Positions 35,601 to 44,016 of a stretch of 64,000 nucleotides of DNA are shown in pieces. The stretch's first letter is position 1; each line of letters starts with the position of its first letter. The translations under genes and the position numbers were made by a program. The notes beneath the pieces are model-generated. The model was not told where the DNA came from and did not search any database. It was given only the letters and a program-made list of their open reading frames with translations. This DNA is from Aliishimia sp963678085. GTDB taxonomy: Bacteria; Pseudomonadota; Alphaproteobacteria; Rhodobacterales; Rhodobacteraceae. Where the stretch lies: positions 2,976,001 through 3,040,000 of the forward strand of contig OY782680.1 in the NCBI GenBank assembly GCA_963678085.1, written 5' to 3'.

Positions 35601-36753
35601 TGAGCGCGGTTTCCCGGTTCATGTTTTTATCCATCGCCATGGTGTTGCGCATGTAAGGGCCAACATTCACATTGTCGATGTCGAGCACAGGGATATCGGT
35701 GATACCGGCCTCCAGCAGCTCTTTCACGCTGCCGCCGATCAGCGCGCCTTCTTTGTCATATTCAAGCGTCAGCTCATCGCCCGCCTCAACATAGATCGCA
35801 CCGGTTTCTTCGTTGATGATGTCCTTGGCGACATATTTGCCGACGATGTGATCGAAAGGCACAAGCAGCTCGGTGACTTCGCCTGCATCAATCAGCTTTT
35901 TCACCGCGCGCGGCGTCACCTTTTGACCAGCTTCAGCAATGACCGTGCCGGTGGCTGCATCAATCAGATCATAGGTCGGGCGCGTGCCACGCACACGATC
36001 AGGGAAGAACGGCGTGACCCAACCGCGCGACTTGCCCTCAATCCGGTAGGACACGGTGTCATAATAGGCATCCATAATGCCCTCTTGGTCCAAGCCAAGA
36101 GAGTAAAGCAGCGTTGTCACTGGCAATTTGCGGCGACGGTCGATGCGGGCGTAAACGATGTCTTTGGCATCAAATTCAAAATCAAGCCAAGAGCCGCGAT
36201 AGGGGATAATCCGGCAGGCAAAAAGCAATTTACCAGAGCTGTGGGTTTTGCCTTTGTCATGATCGAAGAACACGCCCGGAGAGCGGTGCATTTGCGACAC
36301 TATGACGCGCTCCGTGCCATTCACAACAAAGGTGCCATTGGGCGTCATAAGCGGCATATCGCCCATGAACACATCTTGCTCTTTGATGTCCTTCACCGAT
36401 TTCGCGCCCGTATCTTCGTCGATATCAAACACGATCAAACGCAGCGTAACCTTGAGCGGCGCCGCATAGGTCATGTCGCGCTGCTGGCACTCTTCTACGT
36501 CATATTTTGGCGCTTCGAGCTCATATTTCACATATTCGAGCACGGATGTTTCATTAAAATCCTTAATCGGGAAAACCGATTGGAACACGCCGTGAATGCC
36601 CTCACCATTGATGGGCTCGGCCTCTTCGCCAGATCTTAGAAACAAGTCATAGCTGGATTTTTGCACCTCGATGAGGTTGGGCATCTCCAAAACTTCGCGG
36701 ATTTTGCCATAATATTTACGCAGACGTTTTTGGCCAAGGAAGGTTTGCGCCAT
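32611..36753 (-). CDS. rpoB: DNA-directed RNA polymerase subunit beta
   Basis: A 1380-residue catalytic subunit starting [18 protein letters not shown]. The rifampicin region reads [20 protein letters not shown] followed by [10 protein letters not shown], with the D, H and S residues of the sensitive form. The C-terminal [31 protein letters not shown] is typical. In most bacteria rplJ and rplL lie directly upstream; here there is a 381-bp gap and then the tad locus. Confidence 0.97.
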   Translation of the reverse strand: [1380 protein letters not shown]

Positions 36754-37134
36754 GATATTTGGTCACCTTTTTATAGTCTCTGCGACACAGAACAGACCGG
36801 TGGGAGCGGCATTCTGCCTCAAAGAGCGAGCCGAATTATAAGATCCATCCCTGCCACACGTCCCACCGCATGGCGCCCGATCTTTAAATCCTGCCTAAGA
36901 AAACCCCACACATCTGGAGCTTTCTAAGACCGATTTTTTGCTTGCCAACGAATTAAAGCGACGTCAGCCCGCGTTCCCTTTTCGGATGTAACTATGCACA
37001 AACGGCGCAGCGAATCTCGATTCTCTACGTAAATTCCCCTACTAGGAGGAAAATCAAAGGATGACAAGCCCGTATAAGCCGTAGCTTTCGGTGCACAACG
37101 ATTTTGCTATATGTATCAAAGGCGCTGCCCGAAG
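36754..37134. other. 381-bp intergenic region upstream of rpoB
   Basis: It must contain the rpoB promoter, but no strong consensus was found. TTGGCA with weak -10 candidates occurs near 36930-36955 on the minus strand. A plus-strand 7-codon frame at 37061-37084, preceded by AGGAGG, is probably chance. No rplL-like or other coding signal was seen. Confidence 0.4.
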
Positions 37135-38445
37135 TCACCGAATGATATATTCATCCTCCACGAACAAATTGTCCCAGGCGCGATCAATGAGCGCTGGAGA
37201 CATTTGGTAAGGTATGCCCTCAAACTCGCAAATCGATGTTATCTGATCAATAATAAACTTCGGTTGATAATTCGCATAGACATTGTCGATGGTTGGATAC
37301 TTCACTTTGAGCAAGTGAATAAGGCTGGCTTCATCCAACGGCACCGACTTCTGATGAGCAACTTTGGCTAGAATTTTCAGATAATCTTCTTGGTTTGGCC
37401 CATCGATCTTAATCTTAAAGAAGATCCGTCGCAGAGCAGCTTGGTCAAATATCTCATTGGGATGGAAATTCGTTGAGAAAATCACCAAGGTATCAAAGGG
37501 AACCTCAAATTTTTCCCCAGATTGCAGCGCAAGAATATCACGCTCTTCCTCAAGAGGAACAATCCAGCGGTTTACCAGCGCTTGGGGTGGTTCAGCCTGT
37601 CGCCCGAGATCATCCACGATAAAGACGCCGCCGGAGGCCTTTAACTGCAACGGCGCCTGATAGGTGCGCGCCGTTGGATTGTAGATGAGATCGAGCATCT
37701 CAAGCCCAAGCTCCCCCCCGGTGATCACCGTAGGTCTGTCGCAGCGCACATATCTGGCATCGAACCGATTGGCGCTACGGCGCAGGGCGTTGGGGTCATC
37801 CACCTGCTCTTCGGCGGCGGAATGCACGATTGGGTCGTAGACGGTGATTACTTGCCCTGCGAACTCAATGGCGCGCGGCACAAACACCTTGTCCCCCAAC
37901 GCCTCACGAATGCCATTTGAAATCGACGATTTACCGTTACCCGGCGGGCCATACATTAGGATCGAACGACCAGCCGAGACCGCGGGCCCCAAATGATCCA
38001 GAAGCGTATCGGGCAAAACTAGATCCGACATAGCCTGCGTAAGCATCTCGCGCGTCACCAAAATATTGCGGATGGATTGCCGCCGCACTTGTTCGCGATA
38101 CACCGCGACCGGAACAGGCATTGCCCCATAATATTCGGACTGAGCAAGCGCATCCAACGCCCGTGCCTTGCCTGCCTCGGTCAATCGATAGCCCATTTCA
38201 TTGGCATTATTGACATGCAGTGTCCCCATCGCCTCGATCAATCGCTGGTCGCGACCGATATCGATCAGCTCTTGTGTAACAGGCACCGGCAGGCAAACAG
38301 CGCGGGCAAGATCGCTGACCATATCCAAGTTTTTGCGGAAAATGGTTTTGATCAGTATGTCCCGCATCAAAACAAGCGGCAGCCGCATTTCATGCAATCT
38401 TTTTGGGGCGGGCGGGGCAGTTACCGCTGTGCGGTGCATATTCAT
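37135..38445 (-). CDS. AAA+ ATPase at the end of the tad locus
   Basis: A 436-residue protein. Residues about 15-160 are helical and may include a winged-helix-like region. The AAA+ module has Walker A GPPGNGKS (166-173), Walker B GGVFIVDDLGR (with DD, 274-281) and a sensor-1-like VIFSTNFHP (N326). Sequence between Walker A and B resembles no well-known bacterial AAA+ subclass that I can name. It lies 76 bp downstream of the prepilin peptidase gene on the same strand, so a link to Tad pili is possible. The start at 38445 is an ATG; the TTG at 38460 is an alternative. Confidence 0.75.
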   Translation of the reverse strand: MNMHRTAVTAPPAPKRLHEMRLPLVLMRDILIKTIFRKNLDMVSDLARAVCLPVPVTQELIDIGRDQRLIEAMGTLHVNNANEMGYRLTEAGKARALDALAQSEYYGAMPVPVAVYREQVRRQSIRNILVTREMLTQAMSDLVLPDTLLDHLGPAVSAGRSILMYGPPGNGKSSISNGIREALGDKVFVPRAIEFAGQVITVYDPIVHSAAEEQVDDPNALRRSANRFDARYVRCDRPTVITGGELGLEMLDLIYNPTARTYQAPLQLKASGGVFIVDDLGRQAEPPQALVNRWIVPLEEERDILALQSGEKFEVPFDTLVIFSTNFHPNEIFDQAALRRIFFKIKIDGPNQEDYLKILAKVAHQKSVPLDEASLIHLLKVKYPTIDNVYANYQPKFIIDQITSICEFEGIPYQMSPALIDRAWDNLFVEDEYIIR

Positions 38446-38521
38446 TTTGGCGGCCTGCAATTAGACAAATAGGACAAACAGGGCGCGCGCAGCACCCCGC
38501 CGCCACCCTAGCATTGTTTGC

Positions 38522-39013
38522 TTACGAGCCTGTTAACGCCCCAAAAATCAAGTAAGCCGCCAATGTGCCCCCCAGCGCGAGCCCCATTGGGAATTGACTA
38601 TGGGTCCAGCTGCGCCAATGCGGCACAAATCGCCTAAGCGCCGAGCGTTTGGCCAGAAAATGCGCGCCATAAGAGGCCAGCAAAATCGCAGAAAACAAGA
38701 GGGCCAGCTTACCCAAATCATGCAAAGCGATAAACGGCGCGCCAGCCGCGATAAACTTTGCATCCCCCTCACCCATCAAGCGCATCAAACTAAAGACAAA
38801 TCCCGCAACCAGCATGACCAAAAGATGCGAAAAGCGCCACAGATAAGCCTCAAACGAGAGAACAAACGGCCCGAGCACCAAAAATACCCCCGCTAGCGCG
38901 AGAACCGAGGCGTTTGGAATCCGCATCTCGCGCATATCCGTGAGCGCAACATAACAGCAAATCGGCACCACGAAGGGCAGAAAGACCCAGGCTTCAATCT
39001 GCCCAACACTCAT
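38522..39013 (-). CDS. Tad prepilin peptidase (TadV/CpaA type)
   Basis: A 163-residue, mostly hydrophobic A24-type aspartic peptidase that cleaves Flp prepilin after its G. The two catalytic aspartates are D26 (TDMREMRIPN) and D84 (GEGDAKF). It is the short form without the N-methylation domain. It starts 3 bp after the TadD-like gene ends. CpaA/TadV is the usual name in tad loci. Confidence 0.87.
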   Translation of the reverse strand: MSVGQIEAWVFLPFVVPICCYVALTDMREMRIPNASVLALAGVFLVLGPFVLSFEAYLWRFSHLLVMLVAGFVFSLMRLMGEGDAKFIAAGAPFIALHDLGKLALLFSAILLASYGAHFLAKRSALRRFVPHWRSWTHSQFPMGLALGGTLAAYLIFGALTGS

Positions 39014-39016
39014 GGG

Positions 39017-39883
39017 TTATCCCGAAACCGAAACATTGCTGTCCAAGGCGCGCAAGGCACGGACGGCGGCTTCGAAATGCTGAGGGTGCGTGTCGACGGC
39101 TTCGCGCAGCAGGCCTTTGCCGGTCTCCACATCTCCTTGCTTGATTGCCGATAGCGCCATGGTGTGCAGCAGCTGCGCGCGTTCAACTTGATCCATCTGC
39201 ATCACGGGCAAAGTGTAATTGCGCTGCGCTGCGCGGGCCAAGACAAGGTTATTCTTAGCCGTGAAAAGGCTCGGATCATTGCGGATCGCCTCGCCAAACA
39301 GGCGTTCTGCCGCAGCAAAATCCCCGCGCGTCAGCTTGGAATACCCCCAATTATTCAAAACCCCCGCAGGTTGCATCGTGAGCCCGGCGGCGGTTTCATA
39401 AAAGCTGTCGGATTTTTTCCATTCCTGCTTACTGTCGGCCACCATCGCCTCAAGCCGATACCGCTTATAGGTCTCGTGGGTCGGTGGGATGGCATCCAAT
39501 GTCCGCTCGGCACCGGCCCAATCGCCTGCACGAATTTGAGCATCCGCATACTCCACGCGATCCCCAGACGATGCCCCCTCCATCGCAATCACCCGCTTCC
39601 AGGCAGCTGCCCCGTCAGCAGAACGCTTTGCACGGATAAGCGATTTGGCCAAACCACGTTGCGCTTCGATATGATCTGGGTTGCTGGCGACGACCCGGCT
39701 GAAATGGCGCACCGCCTCACCAGGATCGGCGACAGTCAGCATCACGTCATTCAGGTTGCTTTCGTCGATCACGCTCACATCTTGAAACGCTTCCTCGACC
39801 TTTTTGTCTGTTGGAGCGCTATTACACGCGCCCAAAAATGCTGTGCCAAGAATGCACAGCGGGATTGTCATAAAGCGGCGCAT
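39017..39883 (-). CDS. tadD: TPR lipoprotein TadD
   Basis: A 288-residue lipoprotein with a lipobox LGAC (C20) and several TPR-like repeats from about residue 55 to 250. TadD is needed for assembly of the Tad secretin in other bacteria and sits at the outer membrane. Position between a second TPR gene and the prepilin peptidase fits. Symbol assigned by locus context. Confidence 0.78.
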   Translation of the reverse strand: MRRFMTIPLCILGTAFLGACNSAPTDKKVEEAFQDVSVIDESNLNDVMLTVADPGEAVRHFSRVVASNPDHIEAQRGLAKSLIRAKRSADGAAAWKRVIAMEGASSGDRVEYADAQIRAGDWAGAERTLDAIPPTHETYKRYRLEAMVADSKQEWKKSDSFYETAAGLTMQPAGVLNNWGYSKLTRGDFAAAERLFGEAIRNDPSLFTAKNNLVLARAAQRNYTLPVMQMDQVERAQLLHTMALSAIKQGDVETGKGLLREAVDTHPQHFEAAVRALRALDSNVSVSG

Positions 39884-39913
39884 GTGGTGCGTCCCTTTCT
39901 GCTACTGCCTCAT

Positions 39914-40468
39914 TCACGGCGCGCGGCGGATCAGATATTCACCAGACCCGCGGCGCACCAATCTAAATTCATTATTATTAGCAGGAGAATAGCTCGGATT
40001 TTCGATTTTTGATAGCGCCAATCTTAAATTTTCACGAATTGACTCGCTTTGGCCACTGTCAAGTGCGAAGGCTTTGCGAAAAAAACCGGCCGCCTCGCGA
40101 GATTTTCCCTGCTCCATAAGGACGACACCGAGATTGTTATAAAGCTCGGGCCAGTCAACCTCTTGTTCAAGGGCAAGGCGCAGCGTGCTCTCGGCCTGCC
40201 CGAGACGGCCCAGGCCAAGATTTGCAGTGCCCATGCCCAAAAGGATTTCTGCATCCAATGCGCCGCGCTGTAGCGCCGCACGAGAAAAGGCTCGCAAGGC
40301 AAGCTCATATTCCCCAGCCGCGATAAGTCGATGCCCAACCTCAACCGCATTAGTCTCAGCCTGACGAAGATCTGGACCAGGCGCATCTACCCCTCCGCCC
40401 CATTTATCTGCGGTCGGGACACAAGAAGCCGCTAAGCAGATAAGACAGAGAGCAAGTGCACATCGCAT
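39914..40468 (-). CDS. Second TPR lipoprotein of the tad locus
   Basis: A 184-residue lipoprotein (lipobox AASC) with three TPR-like helices pairs around residues 50-150, for example GEYELALRAFSRAALQRG and WPELYNNLGVVLMEQGKSREAAGFFRKAF. It lies just upstream of the tadD-like gene in the same direction, and many Rhodobacterales tad loci have such a pair. The start at 40468 gives a proper signal peptide; a ribosome binding site is weak. Confidence 0.72.
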   Translation of the reverse strand: MRCALALCLICLAASCVPTADKWGGGVDAPGPDLRQAETNAVEVGHRLIAAGEYELALRAFSRAALQRGALDAEILLGMGTANLGLGRLGQAESTLRLALEQEVDWPELYNNLGVVLMEQGKSREAAGFFRKAFALDSGQSESIRENLRLALSKIENPSYSPANNNEFRLVRRGSGEYLIRRAP

Positions 40469-40605
40469 AAAATGGTTTGACCAGAGCAAGTTGAACTGCG
40501 CTTAACTCGCATAAAACTCTCGGCAACCCAAGAGATACGGCGTTGATCACCGCACTTTCTTGCCAGATGTTGGCGGAAGGTCACGCATAGGATTTTGAGC
40601 TCCAA

Positions 40606-41574
40606 TCACTGACCAATTTGCGTGATATTATAGACGGACGGGCCGACCAAGATCAAAAGCAGCGGCGGCACGGTCAAAGCCATCGTTGCTAATGTCATTT
40701 TTGTTGGAAGCTTATTGGCCGCCTCTTCGGCCCGCATAACCCGCTTGTCGCGCATCTCAGACGCATAAATCCGTAGCGCATCGGTAACGGGCGTGCCGAA
40801 ATTCGCAGATTGCACAAGCACGGTAACAAATGATGAAATGTCCTGAACAGCGCATCGCGCGCCCATATCATTGAGAACGAGCGTCTTATCTTTACCAGCT
40901 TTCAGCTCATGCGACACAATTTCAAATTCTTCGGCAAGCGGGGGACAGGGATCCCGCAACTCTTTGGCCACGCGCGTGATCGCCTGGTCCAAGGACTGCC
41001 CCGCCTCAACGCAGACCAGCATCATATCTAAACTATCAGGAAACCCGGTCGTGAGTTGCTCTTTACGCTCCTGAACGCGCTTTGTAATCCAGTATCGCGG
41101 CAAAAAATATCCAAGCGCACCGGGCCCCATCGCATAGAGCATTGTCATTTGAGTGCTTGCACCCTCGCCCATAAACAATGTGACATAGAGCGCGCCAAGC
41201 AATAGCCCCCCGATCCCCAAAACGAATTGAGCCGCATGAAACATGCGCACCGCATCGCGCGATTGATACCCGGCACGGCGCATATTGAGCTCTAACTGCG
41301 ACAGTTCAGAGGCATCCTCCGGTTCCAAAAACTTGGAAAACCGCTGCAAGTTCTCATTCCGACCTGCCTGTCGTAATGTTTCCCGCTCTTTCGTTTCTAT
41401 TGCTGATGTCTTGCTTGAGCGCTTAAGTTTGTCGAGAGGGTCTTCTGGCTGCGACAGCATCATCGACAAGGTGATGGCGATCATGATAAACCCCATCAGA
41501 CCAAGCAAAATGATCGGCCCCATCGGGCCCAGGTAGAAAACTATGAGGGTCTTAATCTCCGCGAAGATTTCCAT
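40606..41574 (-). CDS. tadC: Tad inner-membrane platform protein TadC
   Basis: A 322-residue membrane protein with a C-terminal type II secretion F domain (GFPDSLDMMLVCVEAGQSLDQAITRVAKEL, FVTVLVQSANFGTPVTDALRIYASEMRDKRVMRAEE). It should form the inner-membrane platform together with TadB. It lies 9 bp after tadB. Confidence 0.9.
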   Translation of the reverse strand: MEIFAEIKTLIVFYLGPMGPIILLGLMGFIMIAITLSMMLSQPEDPLDKLKRSSKTSAIETKERETLRQAGRNENLQRFSKFLEPEDASELSQLELNMRRAGYQSRDAVRMFHAAQFVLGIGGLLLGALYVTLFMGEGASTQMTMLYAMGPGALGYFLPRYWITKRVQERKEQLTTGFPDSLDMMLVCVEAGQSLDQAITRVAKELRDPCPPLAEEFEIVSHELKAGKDKTLVLNDMGARCAVQDISSFVTVLVQSANFGTPVTDALRIYASEMRDKRVMRAEEAANKLPTKMTLATMALTVPPLLLILVGPSVYNITQIGQ

Positions 41575-41583
41575 AACCGGCCC

Positions 41584-42546
41584 CTATACCTTAATATTTG
41601 TGAGCATACGCATCACATAGAGGTTCAAGAGCAACAAGAAGGCGACCGCAAAACAGGCCGGCATGAAGAGCGGGTGCGTGCTGACCTCATCATAATAGTT
41701 CGGATCACTCAAATTGATGACAATTAGGGCGACGATTGGGAAAGCGACTAGAAACTTGCCGGACCATTGCGCTTCTGCCGTGATCGCTTTGACCCGGCGG
41801 AACAATCGAAAACGTGACCGGATAACTTGGGAAAGCCCCGACAAAATCTCTGCAAGGTTTCCCCCGGATTGTTGCTGGATTGTAACGGCCATAGCGAGGA
41901 ACCTTAGATCCTGTATCTCTAGCCGGTCCGCCATATCTTTCAGCGCCTCGCCAATGTCACGGCCATAAGCGCTTTCATCGGCTATGATCCCGAATTCGGT
42001 GGCAAGCGGGTCGGATACCTCGTTGGCAACGATGGTGACGGCTGCCGAAAACGGATGCCCCACGCGCAAACTTCGGACCATCAATTCTATCGCATCAGGC
42101 AGTTGTTCTTCGATTTCCCCAAGGCGCTTTTTCGCTTTCCAACTAACCCACAAATAGATGCCGCCCACGCCAATCACAGCGGAAAACACAACTTTCACTG
42201 GCATCTGCGTTTCTGTGAACACCCCCAAAAGCAGAAAGGCACCGGCCGCCACGGCCAGCATAAGCAGCAGCAGCTGTTGCGGGGCGAGCGAGAGAGCTGC
42301 TTTTTGCGCCTTATCCGCAAGCAATGTGTAAATTGGGATAGATTTTGCCCGGATATGCTGCTGCATTTCCTTGCGCAGCTGATCAAGCACTTGCTCATGG
42401 GTGCTGCCCTTGCGGAGCATCTCAAGACGCCGGTTCATTTTGTGGTTCAGCGTGATGGATTTGCTAAATGTCAGCAAATAGACACCCTTGATTACGGCAA
42501 GGACGGCCAGAAAGATCATGGCGTAAATAGTCAGTTCTGCGCTCAT
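41584..42546 (-). CDS. tadB: Tad inner-membrane platform protein TadB
   Basis: A 320-residue membrane protein with an N-terminal hydrophobic segment, a central pair near residue 90-130, and the F domain QLPDAIELMVRSLRVGHPFSAAVTIVANEVSDPLATEFG. It is the TadC partner and lies 11 bp after tadA. Confidence 0.9.
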   Translation of the reverse strand: MSAELTIYAMIFLAVLAVIKGVYLLTFSKSITLNHKMNRRLEMLRKGSTHEQVLDQLRKEMQQHIRAKSIPIYTLLADKAQKAALSLAPQQLLLLMLAVAAGAFLLLGVFTETQMPVKVVFSAVIGVGGIYLWVSWKAKKRLGEIEEQLPDAIELMVRSLRVGHPFSAAVTIVANEVSDPLATEFGIIADESAYGRDIGEALKDMADRLEIQDLRFLAMAVTIQQQSGGNLAEILSGLSQVIRSRFRLFRRVKAITAEAQWSGKFLVAFPIVALIVINLSDPNYYDEVSTHPLFMPACFAVAFLLLLNLYVMRMLTNIKV

Positions 42547-42557
42547 TATCGTGCCCC

Positions 42558-44003
42558 TCAGCTATTATCGGTTGACGGCTCGTAAATGCTTGCGGGCAGG
42601 TCATACCCCCAGAGCCGGAACCTTTCTGAAAAATGAGATCTCACGCCTGTCGCGGTAAAATGGCCAATGATCTTATTATCCGGCGCCACGCCAACCCTTT
42701 GAAATCTAAATATTTCCTGCATGGATACGACATCACCTTCCATCCCAGTAATTTCGGTAATAGAGGTCATGCGACGCGTTCCATCTTGCAAACGAGAGGC
42801 TTGAACAATCAGGTTGACCGCAGAAGAGACTTGCGAGCGCACAGCTTTAAGCGGCATTTCAATCCCGGCCATTGCGATCATATTTTCAAGCCGGGCCAGT
42901 GCATCACGAGGATTGTTGGAGTGAATTGTGGTCATTGAGCCGTCATGGCCGGTATTCATCGCTTGCAGCATGTCGATCACCTCTTCGCCGCGCGTTTCGC
43001 CAACGATGATCCGGTCTGGTCGCATGCGCAGTGCGTTTTTGAGGCAATCGCGCGGGGAAACCTCGCCTCTGCCCTCGACATTGGGGGGGCGGCTCTCCAT
43101 GCGCCCCACATGGGTTTGCTGCAATTGCAGCTCGGCGGTGTCTTCGATCGTCAGAATCCGTTCGGCATTATCGATAAAGGAGCTGAGCGCATTCAGCGTA
43201 GTCGTTTTGCCCGATCCCGTCCCCCCCGAGACGATGATGTTCAAACGGGTAGCAACAGCGGCTTGCAAATAGGCGGCCATTTCCTCGGTGAACGCGCCAA
43301 ACATGACCAAATCGTCAATATCAAGCTTGTCTTTTTTGAACTTCCGAATCGAAACCAAAGAGCCGTCCACCGCGATTGGGGGAACCATCGCATTAAAGCG
43401 TGAACCATCTTTGAGCCGCGCATCGACGTAGGGGTTTGATTCATCGACGCGGCGACCAACGGCTGAAACGATTTTGTCGATAATTCGCAGCAAATGCCGT
43501 TCATCTTTGAAGGTCACATCAGAAAGCTCGAGCTTACCGGCGCGCTCAATAAAGACCTGATGAGGGCCGTTCACAAGAATGTCGTTTACTGTGTCGTCTT
43601 TTAACAGCGTTTCCAGCGGCCCCAGCCCTGTCACCTCATCATAAAGCTCCTGGGTGAGTGTTGATCTGTCGTCTCGGTTAAGGACGATCGAACGCTCTTC
43701 CAGAAATTCAGCTGCAATCGAGCTGATTTCTGCTCTAAGATCGGCCTTTGTCGCTGTTTCCAGAGCGGCTAGGTTGAGATTATCAAGAAGAACTCGGTGG
43801 ATCTCTAACTTGATATCTGCAAGGCGCTCTTTCTTTTTTCGCTCTTTATCCAGCGCGGCAGCAGAAGCCGGGGACGCGCCCAGCATAGGCTTACGTGTGA
43901 CCAGGGGCGCAGTTCTTTCGGGCACCTCCAGAGAGACATCTTCCTCCAATGCAGGAGGAGGGGCGGCTTTAGGTGCGGTGTGCTTTTTATACTTTGAAAA
44001 CAT
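42558..44003 (-). CDS. tadA: Tad assembly ATPase TadA (CpaF)
   Basis: A 481-residue secretion ATPase of the GspE/VirB11 superfamily. Walker A is GGTGSGKTT (260-268), the Asp box region follows, and the Walker B/His-box part reads RMRPDRIIVGETRGEEVIDMLQAMNTGHDGSMTTIHSN. It powers assembly (and possibly retraction) of Flp pili. The N-terminal 60 residues are a low-complexity, basic-proline segment. The start at 44003 (MFSKYKK) lies 13 bp after tadZ ends. Confidence 0.93.
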   Translation of the reverse strand: MFSKYKKHTAPKAAPPPALEEDVSLEVPERTAPLVTRKPMLGASPASAAALDKERKKKERLADIKLEIHRVLLDNLNLAALETATKADLRAEISSIAAEFLEERSIVLNRDDRSTLTQELYDEVTGLGPLETLLKDDTVNDILVNGPHQVFIERAGKLELSDVTFKDERHLLRIIDKIVSAVGRRVDESNPYVDARLKDGSRFNAMVPPIAVDGSLVSIRKFKKDKLDIDDLVMFGAFTEEMAAYLQAAVATRLNIIVSGGTGSGKTTTLNALSSFIDNAERILTIEDTAELQLQQTHVGRMESRPPNVEGRGEVSPRDCLKNALRMRPDRIIVGETRGEEVIDMLQAMNTGHDGSMTTIHSNNPRDALARLENMIAMAGIEMPLKAVRSQVSSAVNLIVQASRLQDGTRRMTSITEITGMEGDVVSMQEIFRFQRVGVAPDNKIIGHFTATGVRSHFSERFRLWGYDLPASIYEPSTDNS

Positions 44004-44016
44004 GATGCTCTTGCTT

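Noticed and set aside
37061..37084. Seven-codon frame with AGGAGG upstream, on plus in the rpoB leader region
   Set aside because: Spacing to the ATG is long (11 bases), nothing useful lies downstream on plus, and such a short frame is expected by chance.
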